Positions 46,225-55,854 of a DNA stretch of 64,000 nucleotides are shown here, piece by piece; position 1 is the first letter of the stretch, and the number at the start of each line of letters is the position of its first letter. The notes under the pieces were generated by a model. The model had not been told where the DNA came from and did not search any database. It worked only from the letters and a program-made list of their open reading frames with translations. Both the position numbers and the translations under genes were made by a program. Source of the DNA: Tectiglobus sp965224045 (GTDB lineage Bacteria; Pseudomonadota; Alphaproteobacteria; Rhizobiales; Hyphomicrobiaceae); the NCBI GenBank assembly GCA_965224045.1, contig CBDCYD010000005.1:1-64000 (forward strand), given 5' to 3'.

Positions 46225-47004
46225 GTGGTTGAAGACCAACCGCAATTCCTTACCGTCGGGCGTGGCGACGCAGCCCGGCGCATCGCCTATCTGAGCAGGC
46301 CCGGCCGCGCCCCCGGTCTCTTGTGGCTGCAGGGCTTCAAATCAGAGATGATCTCGGTCAAAGCAACTGCCCTTGCCGCATGGGCAACTGAGAACGGGCG
46401 GGCGATTACGCGGTTCGACTACTCGGGTCATGGCATGTCGGAAGGGTGCTTCGAAAGTACCACCCTCAGCGACTGGCTCGAAGAGACCGCATCCGTTTTT
46501 ACCGGACTGACCGCCGGCCGGCAGATCGTCGTCGGCTCCAGCATGGGCGGCTTCCTTGCCCTGCTGCTCTTGCGCCGATTGCTGACCACCGCACCCGCAC
46601 AGGCAGAGCGCATTGCCGCGATGATCCTGATTGCACCCGCCTGGGACATGACGCAGGAACTGATGTGGAAGCGATTTTCAGCCGATGCCCGTCGCGCAGT
46701 CATGGAGGGCGGCGTATGGCTGCGTCCGTCCGAGTATGGCGACCCCTATCCGATCACCCGCCGTCTGATTGAAGATGGCCGCCGTCACAGCATTGGAACG
46801 CAACCGTGGAATCCTGGCCGGCCCGTGCATATCATCCACGGCCGCCTCGATCCCGATGTGCCATTCGCTCACAGTGAGAGGTTGCTTGAAATCTTGCAGG
46901 GACCATCCGTGCGCCTAACGGAAGTTCCGGATGGTGAACACCGTTTATCGCGCCCGCAGGACCTTCAGGTCCTGTTTGCGGCGCTCGGGGAGGCGGTTGC
47001 CTGA
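46225..47004 (+). CDS. Alpha/beta hydrolase
   Basis: Serine hydrolase of 259 residues with a classic fold. The nucleophile elbow is GSSMGG, the acid is in HGRLDPDVP, and the histidine is in DGEHRLSR. Probably an esterase or lipase of the BD-FAE/serine aminopeptidase-like group. The GTG at 46225 with AAGGG upstream is chosen over in-frame codons that lie within the divergent glycosyltransferase gene. Promoter space is tight (38 bp between the two genes). Confidence 0.85.
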   Translation: MVEDQPQFLTVGRGDAARRIAYLSRPGRAPGLLWLQGFKSEMISVKATALAAWATENGRAITRFDYSGHGMSEGCFESTTLSDWLEETASVFTGLTAGRQIVVGSSMGGFLALLLLRRLLTTAPAQAERIAAMILIAPAWDMTQELMWKRFSADARRAVMEGGVWLRPSEYGDPYPITRRLIEDGRRHSIGTQPWNPGRPVHIIHGRLDPDVPFAHSERLLEILQGPSVRLTEVPDGEHRLSRPQDLQVLFAALGEAVA

Positions 47005-47026
47005 CCGAGCGGAACCACTGCTTTCG

Positions 47027-47055
47027 CTTGAACTCTATTTCGCGCTGCACCATAT
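47027..47055 (+). promoter_or_regulatory. Sigma-32 (RpoH) heat-shock promoter
   Basis: CTTGAAC (47027-47033), 14-base spacer, CACCATAT (47048-47055). This matches the RpoH consensus CTTGAAA / CCCCATnT with one mismatch in each half. It lies about 100 bp upstream of the hsp20 start. Confidence 0.75.
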
Positions 47056-47156
47056 GCTGGACGGAGAGCGTCTTGCGGTGCCTGACAGGGCCGCATGCCT
47101 GAAGATGAATGCAGGCCTGGGACCTCTCGAGTCGCTTGATGAAGGACTTCTGCAGG

Positions 47157-47582
47157 ATGTCTCGCATGTCGGTACTATCCAGCCCACTGCTCTTGGGCTT
47201 TGAGGAAATTGAGCGCCTGATAGATCGAGTCGGCAAAGGCGGTGGCGACTCATATCCACCCTACAATATCGAGCGCCTGGCAAAGACCGACGCGCAGCCC
47301 GAACGCCTGCGGATCACGCTTGCTGTTGCCGGATTTGGGCGGGAACAGTTGGAAATTACCGTCGAAGACAGCCAATTGGTTGTCCGCGGCCGCCAGGAAC
47401 CCGACGAAGAACGCGCCTATCTCTACCGCGGAATTGCAACGCGCAAGTTCCAGCGCACATTCGTCTTGGCCGAAGGGATCGAGGTTTCTTCTGCGGATTT
47501 GCGCAACGGCCTTCTGTCAATCGACCTCGTCCGCCACGAACCCGAACGCTTCGTCAAGCGTATCGAAATTGGCGCAGACTAA
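47157..47582 (+). CDS. Hsp20/alpha-crystallin small heat-shock protein
   Basis: ATP-independent holdase chaperone, about 141 residues, of the IbpA-like alphaproteobacterial type. The alpha-crystallin domain spans about 30-125 (YNIERLAKTDAQPERLRITL, then LEITVEDSQLVVRGRQ, and YLYRGIATRKFQRTF). The ATG at 47157 has AAGGA nine bases upstream. Transcription is probably driven by the RpoH-type promoter at 47027. It is followed on the same strand by the DUF1150 gene, a frequent neighbour in these bacteria. Confidence 0.93.
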   Translation: MSRMSVLSSPLLLGFEEIERLIDRVGKGGGDSYPPYNIERLAKTDAQPERLRITLAVAGFGREQLEITVEDSQLVVRGRQEPDEERAYLYRGIATRKFQRTFVLAEGIEVSSADLRNGLLSIDLVRHEPERFVKRIEIGAD

Positions 47583-47717
47583 GAACAATCGCGACCGCGC
47601 GGATGGCCAAACTGGCCGAATCAGCTGACGGTATCAATGTCCCGCGGCCTGTGCGCCTGCGCAGGGCTCGGTGCGCTAGCTTACCGTAGTCAGCTTCAAC
47701 CTGCGAAGGAGAGCGTC

Positions 47718-48011
47718 ATGACCGATGCCCCGAACTCTCAGAAAACTGGCTTCGAGGAAAAATTCGATCGCGCGCCCATCATGAGCGACAAGGAGTTTGC
47801 CGAGCTTGGTGAAGGAGAGTGGGCCTACATCAAGGCACTGACGTCCGAAGAAGCGCAGGAAGCTTATCCGACGATCGAAGAGCTGCCGGAGGGCATCCAC
47901 ATTTATGCCCTGCACAGTGCTGACGGCTCACCGATCGCGCTGACCGACGATAGAGGCGTCGCTATCGAACAAGCCATGGGTGAGGAATTGGAAATCGCTC
48001 CGCTTCATTGA
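47718..48011 (+). CDS. DUF1150 family protein
   Basis: A 97-residue cytoplasmic protein of the alphaproteobacterial DUF1150 family. It has the typical FAELGEGEWAYIKALTSEEA core and the following IYALHSADGSPIALTDDRG. Function unknown; gene adjacency to hsp20 suggests a link to protein quality control. AAGGAG lies about eight bases before the ATG at 47718. It is 135 bp after hsp20 and is followed by a hairpin between convergent genes. Confidence 0.85.
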   Translation: MTDAPNSQKTGFEEKFDRAPIMSDKEFAELGEGEWAYIKALTSEEAQEAYPTIEELPEGIHIYALHSADGSPIALTDDRGVAIEQAMGEELEIAPLH

Positions 48012-48055
48012 TCATCGTGCCGCTTTGAGGGCGAGAACGTGATTTTTGTCTCAAA

Positions 48056-48087
48056 CACGAGGCGCCTTCCGCAGAAGACGCCTCGTG
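48056..48087. terminator. Hairpin between convergent genes
   Basis: Perfect 9 bp stem CACGAGGCG / CGCCTCGTG around a 14-base loop. It is located between DUF1150 and the NDUFA9-like gene. Without a T-run on either side, intrinsic termination is plausible but not proven. Confidence 0.5.
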
Positions 48088-48141
48088 TGTGCTAACCTCG
48101 AACATTCCGGCGCTGAACTGGCCCGGCGACGCGGCCCGTTA

Positions 48142-49125
48142 TTACCCGCGATAGTGTGAGAACTGGCCCCGCGGCCGAAATCGCTCAAGATAGGAAGGTA
48201 CGATCACGGCCGGCGCTTGCGGATGGTCCACGCCCAGCCCACCTAAAGTCCGACCTTCTGCCTTGGCGGCATCGCTAACAACGTTGTCCACCTGCAGCAT
48301 ACGCACCTGATCAAGCGTGATCGGCCGGACGGCATTCGGTAGTGGCCATGTCAAAAGTGCCTTCAACTTCGTCAGCCAGAACGGCATCGGAAGGTAAGCA
48401 GGCTTGCGGTCGGTCCACTCACGTACGCTGTCGAGAATCTGCCTGAATGTCAGGACATCGGGCCCGCCCAATTCGTAGATCGTCGATTGGCGCGCCTTGC
48501 CGTCAGCCGCCCCAACGATCGCGTCGGCAAGATCTCCAACATAAACCGGCTGGAACTTGGTGCGCCCACCACCAATCAGCGGCAGAAACGGCGAGAATTG
48601 GGCGAGCGCAGCAAACCGGTTGTAAAACTCATCCTCGGGCCCAAACACAATTGACGGACGCACGATGATCGCCTCGGGAAATTCCTCCAGCACCGCCAAC
48701 TCACCGCGCGCCTTCGACCGCCCGTAATTGGAACGCGACTTGAGGTCCGCGCCGATGGCCGAGACGTGGACTAGAGTTTCGACCCCGGCTTCACGGGCCG
48801 CGCGGGCAATATTGCGAGCACCATTCACGTGCACTGCATCGTAGGTCTGCCGCCCGCTCGGCGCCAGCACGGCAACGAAATTGATCGCCAAGTCTGCACC
48901 TTCCATGGCAGCCCGAACGGACCCGGGATAGCGCACGTTGGCCTGAACGGGGTGAATCTGTCCGACCGCACCCATCGGCTGCAGATGCCCGGCAAGGTCG
49001 GGGCGACGCACCGCAGCGCGCACCCGAAGTCCCCGTTTTGCCAACCCGCGCACGGTGTATCTGCCAACGAAGCCCGAACCACCGAATACGGTCGCCAGGG
49101 CACCATGTTCGAGTTTCGCCGTCAT
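48142..49125 (-). CDS. Complex I NDUFA9-like NAD(P)-binding protein
   Basis: Extended SDR-fold protein of 327 residues with the GGSGFVG dinucleotide motif at 15-21. It resembles the NDUFA9 subunit and related NAD-dependent epimerase-like proteins (ALATVFGGSGFVGRYTVRGL, later DAVHVNGARNIARAAREAGV, YGRSKARGE and IVRPSIVFGPEDEFYN). In alphaproteobacteria this protein may associate with complex I. The start at ATG 49125 has GAGGGG upstream. It converges with DUF1150. Confidence 0.9.
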   Translation of the reverse strand: MTAKLEHGALATVFGGSGFVGRYTVRGLAKRGLRVRAAVRRPDLAGHLQPMGAVGQIHPVQANVRYPGSVRAAMEGADLAINFVAVLAPSGRQTYDAVHVNGARNIARAAREAGVETLVHVSAIGADLKSRSNYGRSKARGELAVLEEFPEAIIVRPSIVFGPEDEFYNRFAALAQFSPFLPLIGGGRTKFQPVYVGDLADAIVGAADGKARQSTIYELGGPDVLTFRQILDSVREWTDRKPAYLPMPFWLTKLKALLTWPLPNAVRPITLDQVRMLQVDNVVSDAAKAEGRTLGGLGVDHPQAPAVIVPSYLERFRPRGQFSHYRG

Positions 49126-49335
49126 ATCTCGCCCCTCACCGCAGATTTCCGGAGCACCGGAAACAATCCAAAGTTTCACTTTCTGCGACGCTTACACAGT
49201 ACGGCCTGCCCTGTGAAGACGCCGGGAAGTCGCTGGTCGCAAACTCGCCGACCGACCCACCCGCCCGACTATAAATGATCCCCCGACGACCTTGCCAATG
49301 CGCGCACGCAGCAACCCGCTCAAACGCGGAAAAGA

Positions 49336-49364
49336 TTGACAAGTTGAAGCAGGCGCACTAACTC
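49336..49364 (+). promoter_or_regulatory. Possible sigma-70 promoter of tRNA-Leu
   Basis: TTGACA (49336-49341), 17 bp spacer, TAACTC (49359-49364), ending 11 bp before the tRNA gene. The -35 is perfect and the -10 is weak. Confidence 0.5.
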
Positions 49365-49375
49365 AACCGCCTCAT

Positions 49376-49462
<87 letters not shown>

Positions 49463-49609
49463 TCGTATTTCCCGACAAGTATGATCGATTTGCCGGCCGT
49501 CGCGCGCGGTCGGCCCTGCTTTGCACGAAGCCGGCAGACGCAAACGCGCGTTTTTGCTATTTGATTTCTGAGACAAACCTGCCAACGGACATTTCACACG
49601 GAAACGGTC

Positions 49610-50776
49610 ATGCCGGAAGCTTACATTGTTGATGCAGTTCGCACCGCTGGTGGCCGCCGCGACGGCGCATTGCGGGACTGGCACCCCGCCGATCTTGCAG
49701 CCGAAACCTTCAACGCCCTCCTCGATCGCAATCCCGATCTCGATCCGGCCGCCGTCGAGGACGTCATTTTGGGCTGTGTCATGCAGTCGGGCGAACAATG
49801 CTTTGCTTTCCCGCGCAACGCCATTCTCGCTTCCCGCCTTCCGGAAAAGACGCCCGGTGTCGCCGTCGACCGGCAATGCGGCTCGTCCCAACAATCACTT
49901 CAGTTCGCCGCCCAGGCCGTGATGTCCGGCACGCAGGACGTCATAATTGCGGCCGGCGCCGAAAGCATGACGCGCGTTCCCATGCTCTCGAACTACACGC
50001 TGCACATGAAGGCTGGCATCGGCGAAGGTCCGCTCAGCCAACGTGTCAAGCAACGCTATGGCCGCTCCGATCAGTTCAGCCAATTCGAAGGCGCTGAGAT
50101 GATGGCCGAGAAGTATGAGCTCTCCAAAGACGAACTGGATTCCTTCGCGCTCACAAGCCACGGCAAGGCCGCCGCCGCGATCGACACCGGAGCGTTTTCC
50201 AACGAGATCGTCGCAGTGCCGGTCGAAAGTGGCATTCACGATACCGACGAAGGCGTACGCCGCGATGCGTCAATAGAAGGTATCCAGAGCGTCAGCCCGC
50301 TGCAGGCGGGCGGCAAGATCACAGCCGCCAATGCAAGCCAGATCTGTGACGGCGCCTCCGCCGCCCTAGTCGTCAACGGACGCGCCTTGAAGGCACACAA
50401 CCTGAAGCCGATTGCGCGGATCCACCAGATGCACGTCTCCGCCGGGGACCCCGTGATCATGTTGGAAGAACCGATCGAAGCCACGCGCCAAGCCTTGAAG
50501 AAGGCCGGAATGCGCATCGACGACATTGATTTGTTCGAGGTCAACGAAGCGTTCGCGTCTGTCCCACTTGCCTGGCTCAAGTCCGTCGAGGCCAACCCTG
50601 ACAAGCTCAACGTCAACGGTGGTGCCATTGCGCTCGGCCATCCGCTCGGCGCCACCGGCACTAAGCTGATGGCCACTCTGATCAACGCGCTACGTGCTCG
50701 CGAAAAGAAGTGGGGATTGCAAACGATGTGCGAGGGCGGTGGCGTCGCCAACGTCACGATCGTTGAAGCACTGTAG
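49610..50776 (+). CDS. Acetyl-CoA C-acyltransferase (thiolase family)
   Basis: Thiolase of 388 residues. The active-site cysteine is C90 in VDRQCGSSQQ, with NEAFAS, the GGAIALGHPLGATG histidine loop and the second cysteine CEGGGVAN all present. Condenses or cleaves acyl-CoA; degradative and biosynthetic members cannot be told apart from sequence alone. It stands between tRNA-Leu and the convergent PhoX-type phosphatase and has no beta-oxidation partner next to it. Confidence 0.93.
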   Translation: MPEAYIVDAVRTAGGRRDGALRDWHPADLAAETFNALLDRNPDLDPAAVEDVILGCVMQSGEQCFAFPRNAILASRLPEKTPGVAVDRQCGSSQQSLQFAAQAVMSGTQDVIIAAGAESMTRVPMLSNYTLHMKAGIGEGPLSQRVKQRYGRSDQFSQFEGAEMMAEKYELSKDELDSFALTSHGKAAAAIDTGAFSNEIVAVPVESGIHDTDEGVRRDASIEGIQSVSPLQAGGKITAANASQICDGASAALVVNGRALKAHNLKPIARIHQMHVSAGDPVIMLEEPIEATRQALKKAGMRIDDIDLFEVNEAFASVPLAWLKSVEANPDKLNVNGGAIALGHPLGATGTKLMATLINALRAREKKWGLQTMCEGGGVANVTIVEAL

Positions 50777-50796
50777 CCTGCGCGACGGATCTGGAA

Positions 50797-52785
50797 TTAC
50801 CGGGCGATCTTGCCGCCACCCTTTTTGGTGATTGCAACCACCGACGGCCGCGGTGGACGGTTCGGATCAAAGTCAGGCCACCGCGTGGAGGGACTTTCGA
50901 ACGTCGCCTTGTGCCCCTTGACGACGGCCTCACCGGGATGCTGCACGGCGACAAACAGTGTTTCCATATCTGGTGTAAATTCCGGCCCGCAGAGCTCCGC
51001 ACCGTTGGGGCCGCGGAAGAACAATTTTGATGTGCCGCGCGCATCACCTTCCGTCTCAATGGCCCACACACCGTCATTACGGCCCGTCCTGCGCGGTGAG
51101 TTGCCATCCGTTGCCACCCACAGACGGCCGGCACCGTCGATCACGCAATTGTCGGGCATGCCGAACCAGCCATCCTTTGTGGTCGCCGGATTGAAGGTTG
51201 CCCCGACGCTTGCAATCGAAGGATCTCCGCACCTGACGAGGATCTCCCACGTGAACTTGGTCGATGCGTGGTCATTGTCGTTGGGCGTCATTTCGATGAT
51301 GTGCCCGAACCGGTTCGGCCCGCGCGGATTGGCGGCATCGACCTCATCAGAGGCACGCCTGGAGTTGTTGGTGAGCATGACGTAGACCTTGTGGGTCTTC
51401 GCACTGGCCTCGACATCTTCAGGCCGGTCCATCTTAGTCGCACCCAGCAGGTCGGCCGCAAGCCTTGCAAAGATCACGACGTCGCCTTGATCCCGGAATC
51501 CGTTGTCCGCTGTCAGCGGTCCTTCACCATGGCGCAGCGCCAACCACTCGCCGGTACCGTCGCTGTTGTACTTGGCAACGTAGAGCGTGCCGGAATCGAG
51601 AAGCGTTGCGTTGGCCTGTCGATTGGACAGGTCCACCTTGCCCTCGGTGACGAACTTGTAGACATAATCGAACCGCTGGTCATCGCCCTGGTAGACAACG
51701 AAGCGGCCATCCTTGTTTACGATATTGCCCGCACCTTCATGCTTGAAGCGGCCAAGCGCCGTGCGTTTGACCGGCGTTGAATTCGGGTCGAACGGATCGA
51801 TCTCCACGACCCAGCCGAAACGGTGCACCTCGTTGGGCTCTTTGGCGATATCAAACCGGTCGTGAAACTTTCCCCAGGCATACCATTGACCGGGCGCACC
51901 ATACCGTTTGAGCGCCTTGCCTTGCGGATGTGCCTTGCGCGCCTTCTTGCCCCAGAAATAGGCGTTGAAGTTTTCCTCGCAGGTCAGCCACGTCCCCCAG
52001 GGCGTTGTCGCGCCGGCGCAATTATTGAGCATGCCGCGCACTTTGACGCCGGCCGGATCATAACCAGTCTTCATTAACCGATGACCGGCAGCAGGTCCCG
52101 AGATCACCATTTCGGTTTCCGCCGTAATGCGTCTCGCGTAGCGCGATCGCTCGACGACCGACCATTTACCCGCGGTCCGCCTGACCTCGAGAACGCTACC
52201 CCCGTGCGCCATCATTTCGATCGCAACCGTCTTTTCGGTCATATTGGCGAAGCGAGCCGTTCTACGATCCTGCCGGCCGATTCCCGGAAACATCAGTTCT
52301 TCGTTGGTGTACTCGTGGTTGACCACCAACAGACCATGATCAGAGCGCCCGGCGATCGGTAAAAACCCAAGAAAATCGTTGTTGTATCCGAACTGGCGGG
52401 CCTGCGCGTCCGATGACTGGGCGTAGGGATTGAATTGAGGTGCGTCCGCCAGCACCTTATCGCCCCATCTGATTAGAACGTCCGCATCGTATCCTTCGGC
52501 AACGAAGTGGTTCTCACCGAAACCTGCCTCAAGTTCCCGAAACCGGAATGACGGGGTCACATCGTCGCCCGCCTTCGCCGCGTGCGTCGCCATCATCGCG
52601 GCCGGCGACGCAGCCCCGGCAATCACCCCCGAAGCCAGCATGCCGCGCAGAATGTCACGCCGGTTCAAGCGCTCGGCAATCAAATCCCCCATCGTCGGGT
52701 TGGCGCTTGGATTGCTGCTCTCATCCTCGGATGCCTCGGATAGCTGCGAAACAGGAACGTCGTGACCGAACTCATCAACAGGCAT
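50797..52785 (-). CDS. PhoX family phosphatase (Tat-exported)
   Basis: Periplasmic calcium/iron-dependent alkaline phosphatase-like protein, 662 residues (DUF839). A Tat-type signal is visible: NRRDILRGML twin-arginine stretch near residue 42, then ASGVIAGAAS and an AKA-type cleavage site near 70. Conserved propeller segments such as GTWLTCEENFNAYFWG and GDDQRFDYVYKFVTEG match the family. PhoX enzymes release phosphate from organic esters. There is no pho-box detected upstream. It converges with the thiolase gene. Confidence 0.9.
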   Translation of the reverse strand: MPVDEFGHDVPVSQLSEASEDESSNPSANPTMGDLIAERLNRRDILRGMLASGVIAGAASPAAMMATHAAKAGDDVTPSFRFRELEAGFGENHFVAEGYDADVLIRWGDKVLADAPQFNPYAQSSDAQARQFGYNNDFLGFLPIAGRSDHGLLVVNHEYTNEELMFPGIGRQDRRTARFANMTEKTVAIEMMAHGGSVLEVRRTAGKWSVVERSRYARRITAETEMVISGPAAGHRLMKTGYDPAGVKVRGMLNNCAGATTPWGTWLTCEENFNAYFWGKKARKAHPQGKALKRYGAPGQWYAWGKFHDRFDIAKEPNEVHRFGWVVEIDPFDPNSTPVKRTALGRFKHEGAGNIVNKDGRFVVYQGDDQRFDYVYKFVTEGKVDLSNRQANATLLDSGTLYVAKYNSDGTGEWLALRHGEGPLTADNGFRDQGDVVIFARLAADLLGATKMDRPEDVEASAKTHKVYVMLTNNSRRASDEVDAANPRGPNRFGHIIEMTPNDNDHASTKFTWEILVRCGDPSIASVGATFNPATTKDGWFGMPDNCVIDGAGRLWVATDGNSPRRTGRNDGVWAIETEGDARGTSKLFFRGPNGAELCGPEFTPDMETLFVAVQHPGEAVVKGHKATFESPSTRWPDFDPNRPPRPSVVAITKKGGGKIAR

Positions 52786-52922
52786 GGCAACACTCTCCCC
52801 GGCATCGACTGAACTCGCCCTAACGTTGCGGACGATGTTTGCTACCTTGGCTACCTTGGAATCTTAACATTTCGATGAGGCTGGCACGCATGACCGCATG
52901 CTGTGACATCGCGACACCGACC

Positions 52923-52956
52923 AGAAAAACAAGCGGCCGGAGCATATCCGGCCGCT
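52923..52956 (-). terminator. Rho-independent terminator of clpB
   Basis: On the minus strand: a perfect 9 bp stem AGCGGCCGG / CCGGCCGCT with loop ATATGCT, then TGTTTTTCT. It starts 10 bases after the clpB stop. This is a strong intrinsic terminator. Confidence 0.85.
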
Positions 52957-52965
52957 GTCGTCGTA

Positions 52966-55560
52966 TCAGGCTGCGATCTTCACCGGCGAACCATCGATCA
53001 GCAGGCCATCACCACTGCTCGTCACGGCGACGGTTGCGCCATCATGGATCTCGCCGGCCAAAATCCGCTCTGCCAGCGGGTCTTGCACATAGCGCTGAAT
53101 CACACGCTTAAGTGGCCGCGCGCCGTAAGCCGGGTCATAACCCTTGTCGGCGAGCCACGCCTTCGCGGCATCATCCAGCGACAGCGTGATCTTGCGTTCC
53201 GCCAACAACGCTTCTAGCCGCACCAGCTGAATGTCGACGATACGCGTCATCTGCTCACGCTTCAGACGCTCGAACAGGATGATTTCGTCCAGCCTGTTCA
53301 GGAACTCCGGCCGGAAGCGCGTCCGCACTTCAGCGAGAACGTATTCTCGCACCTCGCTGACCGTGTCTCCCTCCTTTTGGCTTACGAGAAATTCTGCACC
53401 GATGTTCGAGGTCATGATGATCAGCGTATTGCGGAAATCGACAGTGCGTCCTTGGCCGTCGGTCAATCGGCCGTCATCGAGAACCTGCAAGAGCACGTTG
53501 AAAACATCCGGGTGTGCTTTTTCGATTTCATCGAACAGGACGACCTGGTAGGGCCGGCGGCGCACCGCTTCCGTCAGCGCTCCGCCTTCTTCATAGCCGA
53601 CGTAACCCGGAGGCGCCCCGATCAGACGAGCAACGGAGTGCTTCTCCATGAATTCGCTCATGTCGATTCGCACCATCGCCTGATCATCGTCGAACAGGAA
53701 TGCTGCAAGCGCCTTCGTCAGCTCGGTCTTGCCGACGCCGGTCGGTCCAAGGAACATGAACGAGCCGATCGGCCGGTTGGGGTCCTGCAAGCCGGCGCGA
53801 GCACGCCTGACCGCAGTCGCAACCGCGGTAACCGCTTCGCGCTGGCCAACGACGCGCTTGGCAAGCTCGCTTTCCATGCGCAAAAGTTTTTCGCGCTCGC
53901 CTTCAAGCATCTTGTCGACCGGCACACCCGTCCAGCGCGAGACCACCTGCGCGATGTGATTGGGCGTAACGGCCTCCTCAACCATCGCGGCAGATGCCTC
54001 GACATCTTCCAGCGCGGCAACTTTGCTTTCCAACTCAGGGATCACGCCATAGGCCAGTTCGCCGGCACGAGCCAGATCACCCCGGCGTTGCGCCTGTTCA
54101 AGTTCGGTTCGCCGCGCATCGAGTTCCTCTTTGAGCTTTTGCGCGTCTCCGAGCTTGGACTTCTCCGCCTCCCAGCGTTGCGTCAGTGACTGCGACTGCT
54201 CTTCGAGGTTTGCAATGTCGCCTTCCAACGCCGCGAGGCGGTCTTTGGACGCACTGTCGCTCTCTTTTTTGAGTGCCTCGCGTTCGATCTTCAGCTGAAT
54301 GAGCTTTCTGTCGATCTCGTCCAGCTCTTCCGGCTTGGAATCCACCTGCATCCGCAAACGCGAGGCAGCCTCATCCATCAAATCAATGGCCTTGTCCGGC
54401 AGGAATCGGTCCGTAATGTAACGGTTGGAAAGCGTTGCTGCGGAAACTAGCGCACTATCGGTAATCCGCACGCCGTGATGCAGCTCATACTTCTCCTTCA
54501 GGCCGCGCAGGATCGAAACCGTATCTTCGACCGTCGGCTCGTTGATGAACACGGGCTGGAAGCGCCGCGCCAGCGCGGCGTCTTTCTCGACATGTTTGCG
54601 ATATTCATCCAGCGTGGTCGCCCCGACGCAATGCAGTTCACCGCGTGCCAGCGCCGGCTTCAACAGGTTCGATGCATCCATCGCACCATCGGTCTTCCCG
54701 GCTCCGACCAGCGTGTGCATTTCGTCAATGAACAAGATGATACGGCCGTCTTCCGCCGTTACTTCCTGCAGCACCGCCTTGAGTCGTTCCTCAAACTCTC
54801 CGCGATACTTCGCCCCTGCAATCAAGGCGCCCATGTCCAATGACAGAAGCCGCTTGTCTTTGAGGCTTTCGGGCACATCGCCCTTGACGATACGCAACGC
54901 CAGGCCTTCGGCGATTGCCGTCTTACCGACGCCGGGCTCACCAATCAAAACCGGGTTGTTCTTCGTGCGTCGCGACAACACTTGCACCGCCCTGCGGATT
55001 TCTTCATCGCGCCCGATCACGGGATCGAGCCGGCCTTCCGCGGCGTCAGCGGTGAGATCACGCGCATACTTTTTCAGCGCGTCATAACCCTCCTCCGCCG
55101 TGACCGTATCGGCAGTGCGCCCTTTTCGGATTTCGTTGATTGCGGCGTTGAGTGCCTGCGCATTGACGCCGGAGCGCGCCAGAATCTTTCCGGCCTCGCT
55201 GCCGGGCTCGACCGCCAGGGCAAGCAGCAACCGTTCCGTGGTCACGTAGGAGTCGCCGGCCTTGTCAGCAATTGTTTCTGCTTGCTCAAAGACCTTCGCC
55301 AACTCTGGCGCCAGATAAAGCTGACCACCGCCACCTGTAACCTTCGGCCTCTTCGCAAGCGTTGCCTCCACCTCGGTCAGCGCTTGTGCGGCCTGCCCGC
55401 CGGCGCGCTCAATCAGCCCCGCAGCAAGCCCTTCGCTGTCGTCCAGCAGCACTTTAAGAAGATGTTCAGGCGCGAATTGTTGATGATTTTCGCGCAGTGC
55501 AAGAGACTGTGCAGATTGCACGAAGCCTTTCGCCCGATCAGTGTACCGATCGAAGTTCAT
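52966..55560 (-). CDS. clpB: ATP-dependent disaggregase ClpB
   Basis: Hexameric AAA+ chaperone rescuing aggregated proteins with DnaK, 864 residues. The N-terminal Clp_N domain opens FDRYTDRAKGFVQSAQSLAL. Two Walker A sites (GEPGVGKTA near 206 and GPTGVGKTE near 607) and the M-domain coiled coil at about 400-530 are all present. The start codon ATG is at 55560, and a CCCATATA element (55659-55652) lies about 95 bp upstream. It ends at a strong terminator. Genome context with DUF4167 and prmC upstream is typical of the Hyphomicrobiales. Confidence 0.98.
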   Translation of the reverse strand: MNFDRYTDRAKGFVQSAQSLALRENHQQFAPEHLLKVLLDDSEGLAAGLIERAGGQAAQALTEVEATLAKRPKVTGGGGQLYLAPELAKVFEQAETIADKAGDSYVTTERLLLALAVEPGSEAGKILARSGVNAQALNAAINEIRKGRTADTVTAEEGYDALKKYARDLTADAAEGRLDPVIGRDEEIRRAVQVLSRRTKNNPVLIGEPGVGKTAIAEGLALRIVKGDVPESLKDKRLLSLDMGALIAGAKYRGEFEERLKAVLQEVTAEDGRIILFIDEMHTLVGAGKTDGAMDASNLLKPALARGELHCVGATTLDEYRKHVEKDAALARRFQPVFINEPTVEDTVSILRGLKEKYELHHGVRITDSALVSAATLSNRYITDRFLPDKAIDLMDEAASRLRMQVDSKPEELDEIDRKLIQLKIEREALKKESDSASKDRLAALEGDIANLEEQSQSLTQRWEAEKSKLGDAQKLKEELDARRTELEQAQRRGDLARAGELAYGVIPELESKVAALEDVEASAAMVEEAVTPNHIAQVVSRWTGVPVDKMLEGEREKLLRMESELAKRVVGQREAVTAVATAVRRARAGLQDPNRPIGSFMFLGPTGVGKTELTKALAAFLFDDDQAMVRIDMSEFMEKHSVARLIGAPPGYVGYEEGGALTEAVRRRPYQVVLFDEIEKAHPDVFNVLLQVLDDGRLTDGQGRTVDFRNTLIIMTSNIGAEFLVSQKEGDTVSEVREYVLAEVRTRFRPEFLNRLDEIILFERLKREQMTRIVDIQLVRLEALLAERKITLSLDDAAKAWLADKGYDPAYGARPLKRVIQRYVQDPLAERILAGEIHDGATVAVTSSGDGLLIDGSPVKIAA

Positions 55561-55651
55561 TTAGATCCTCCACCTGCCAAAACCGCTCCGTAGCCGCGGT
55601 TTCGGCCGCAATGAGTTGTATCGGGTCCCAAACTCGGCAACCCGCATCGCG

Positions 55652-55659
55652 TATATGGG
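55652..55659 (-). promoter_or_regulatory. Candidate RpoH -10 for clpB
   Basis: Minus-strand CCCATATA resembles the RpoH -10. The corresponding -35 is only CTTTTTC, so the assignment is weak. Its location upstream of a heat-shock gene supports it. Confidence 0.35.
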
Positions 55660-55854
55660 AACACTCTTTCCGCCGAAAAAGGGGGCGCAACACGCCTTTT
55701 TGACAGGCATGCGGATCTCATGCGGATCTGACACGACGCGCCAATGGCAACTGACTGGATACTTCGAGCAATGTTGCGTGTTTTGATTTCTCCGGCAGGT
55801 CTGCTAACCCTCGCCGCCAACCGACCACCCGACCGAATTAGGCCCTGACGAGAT

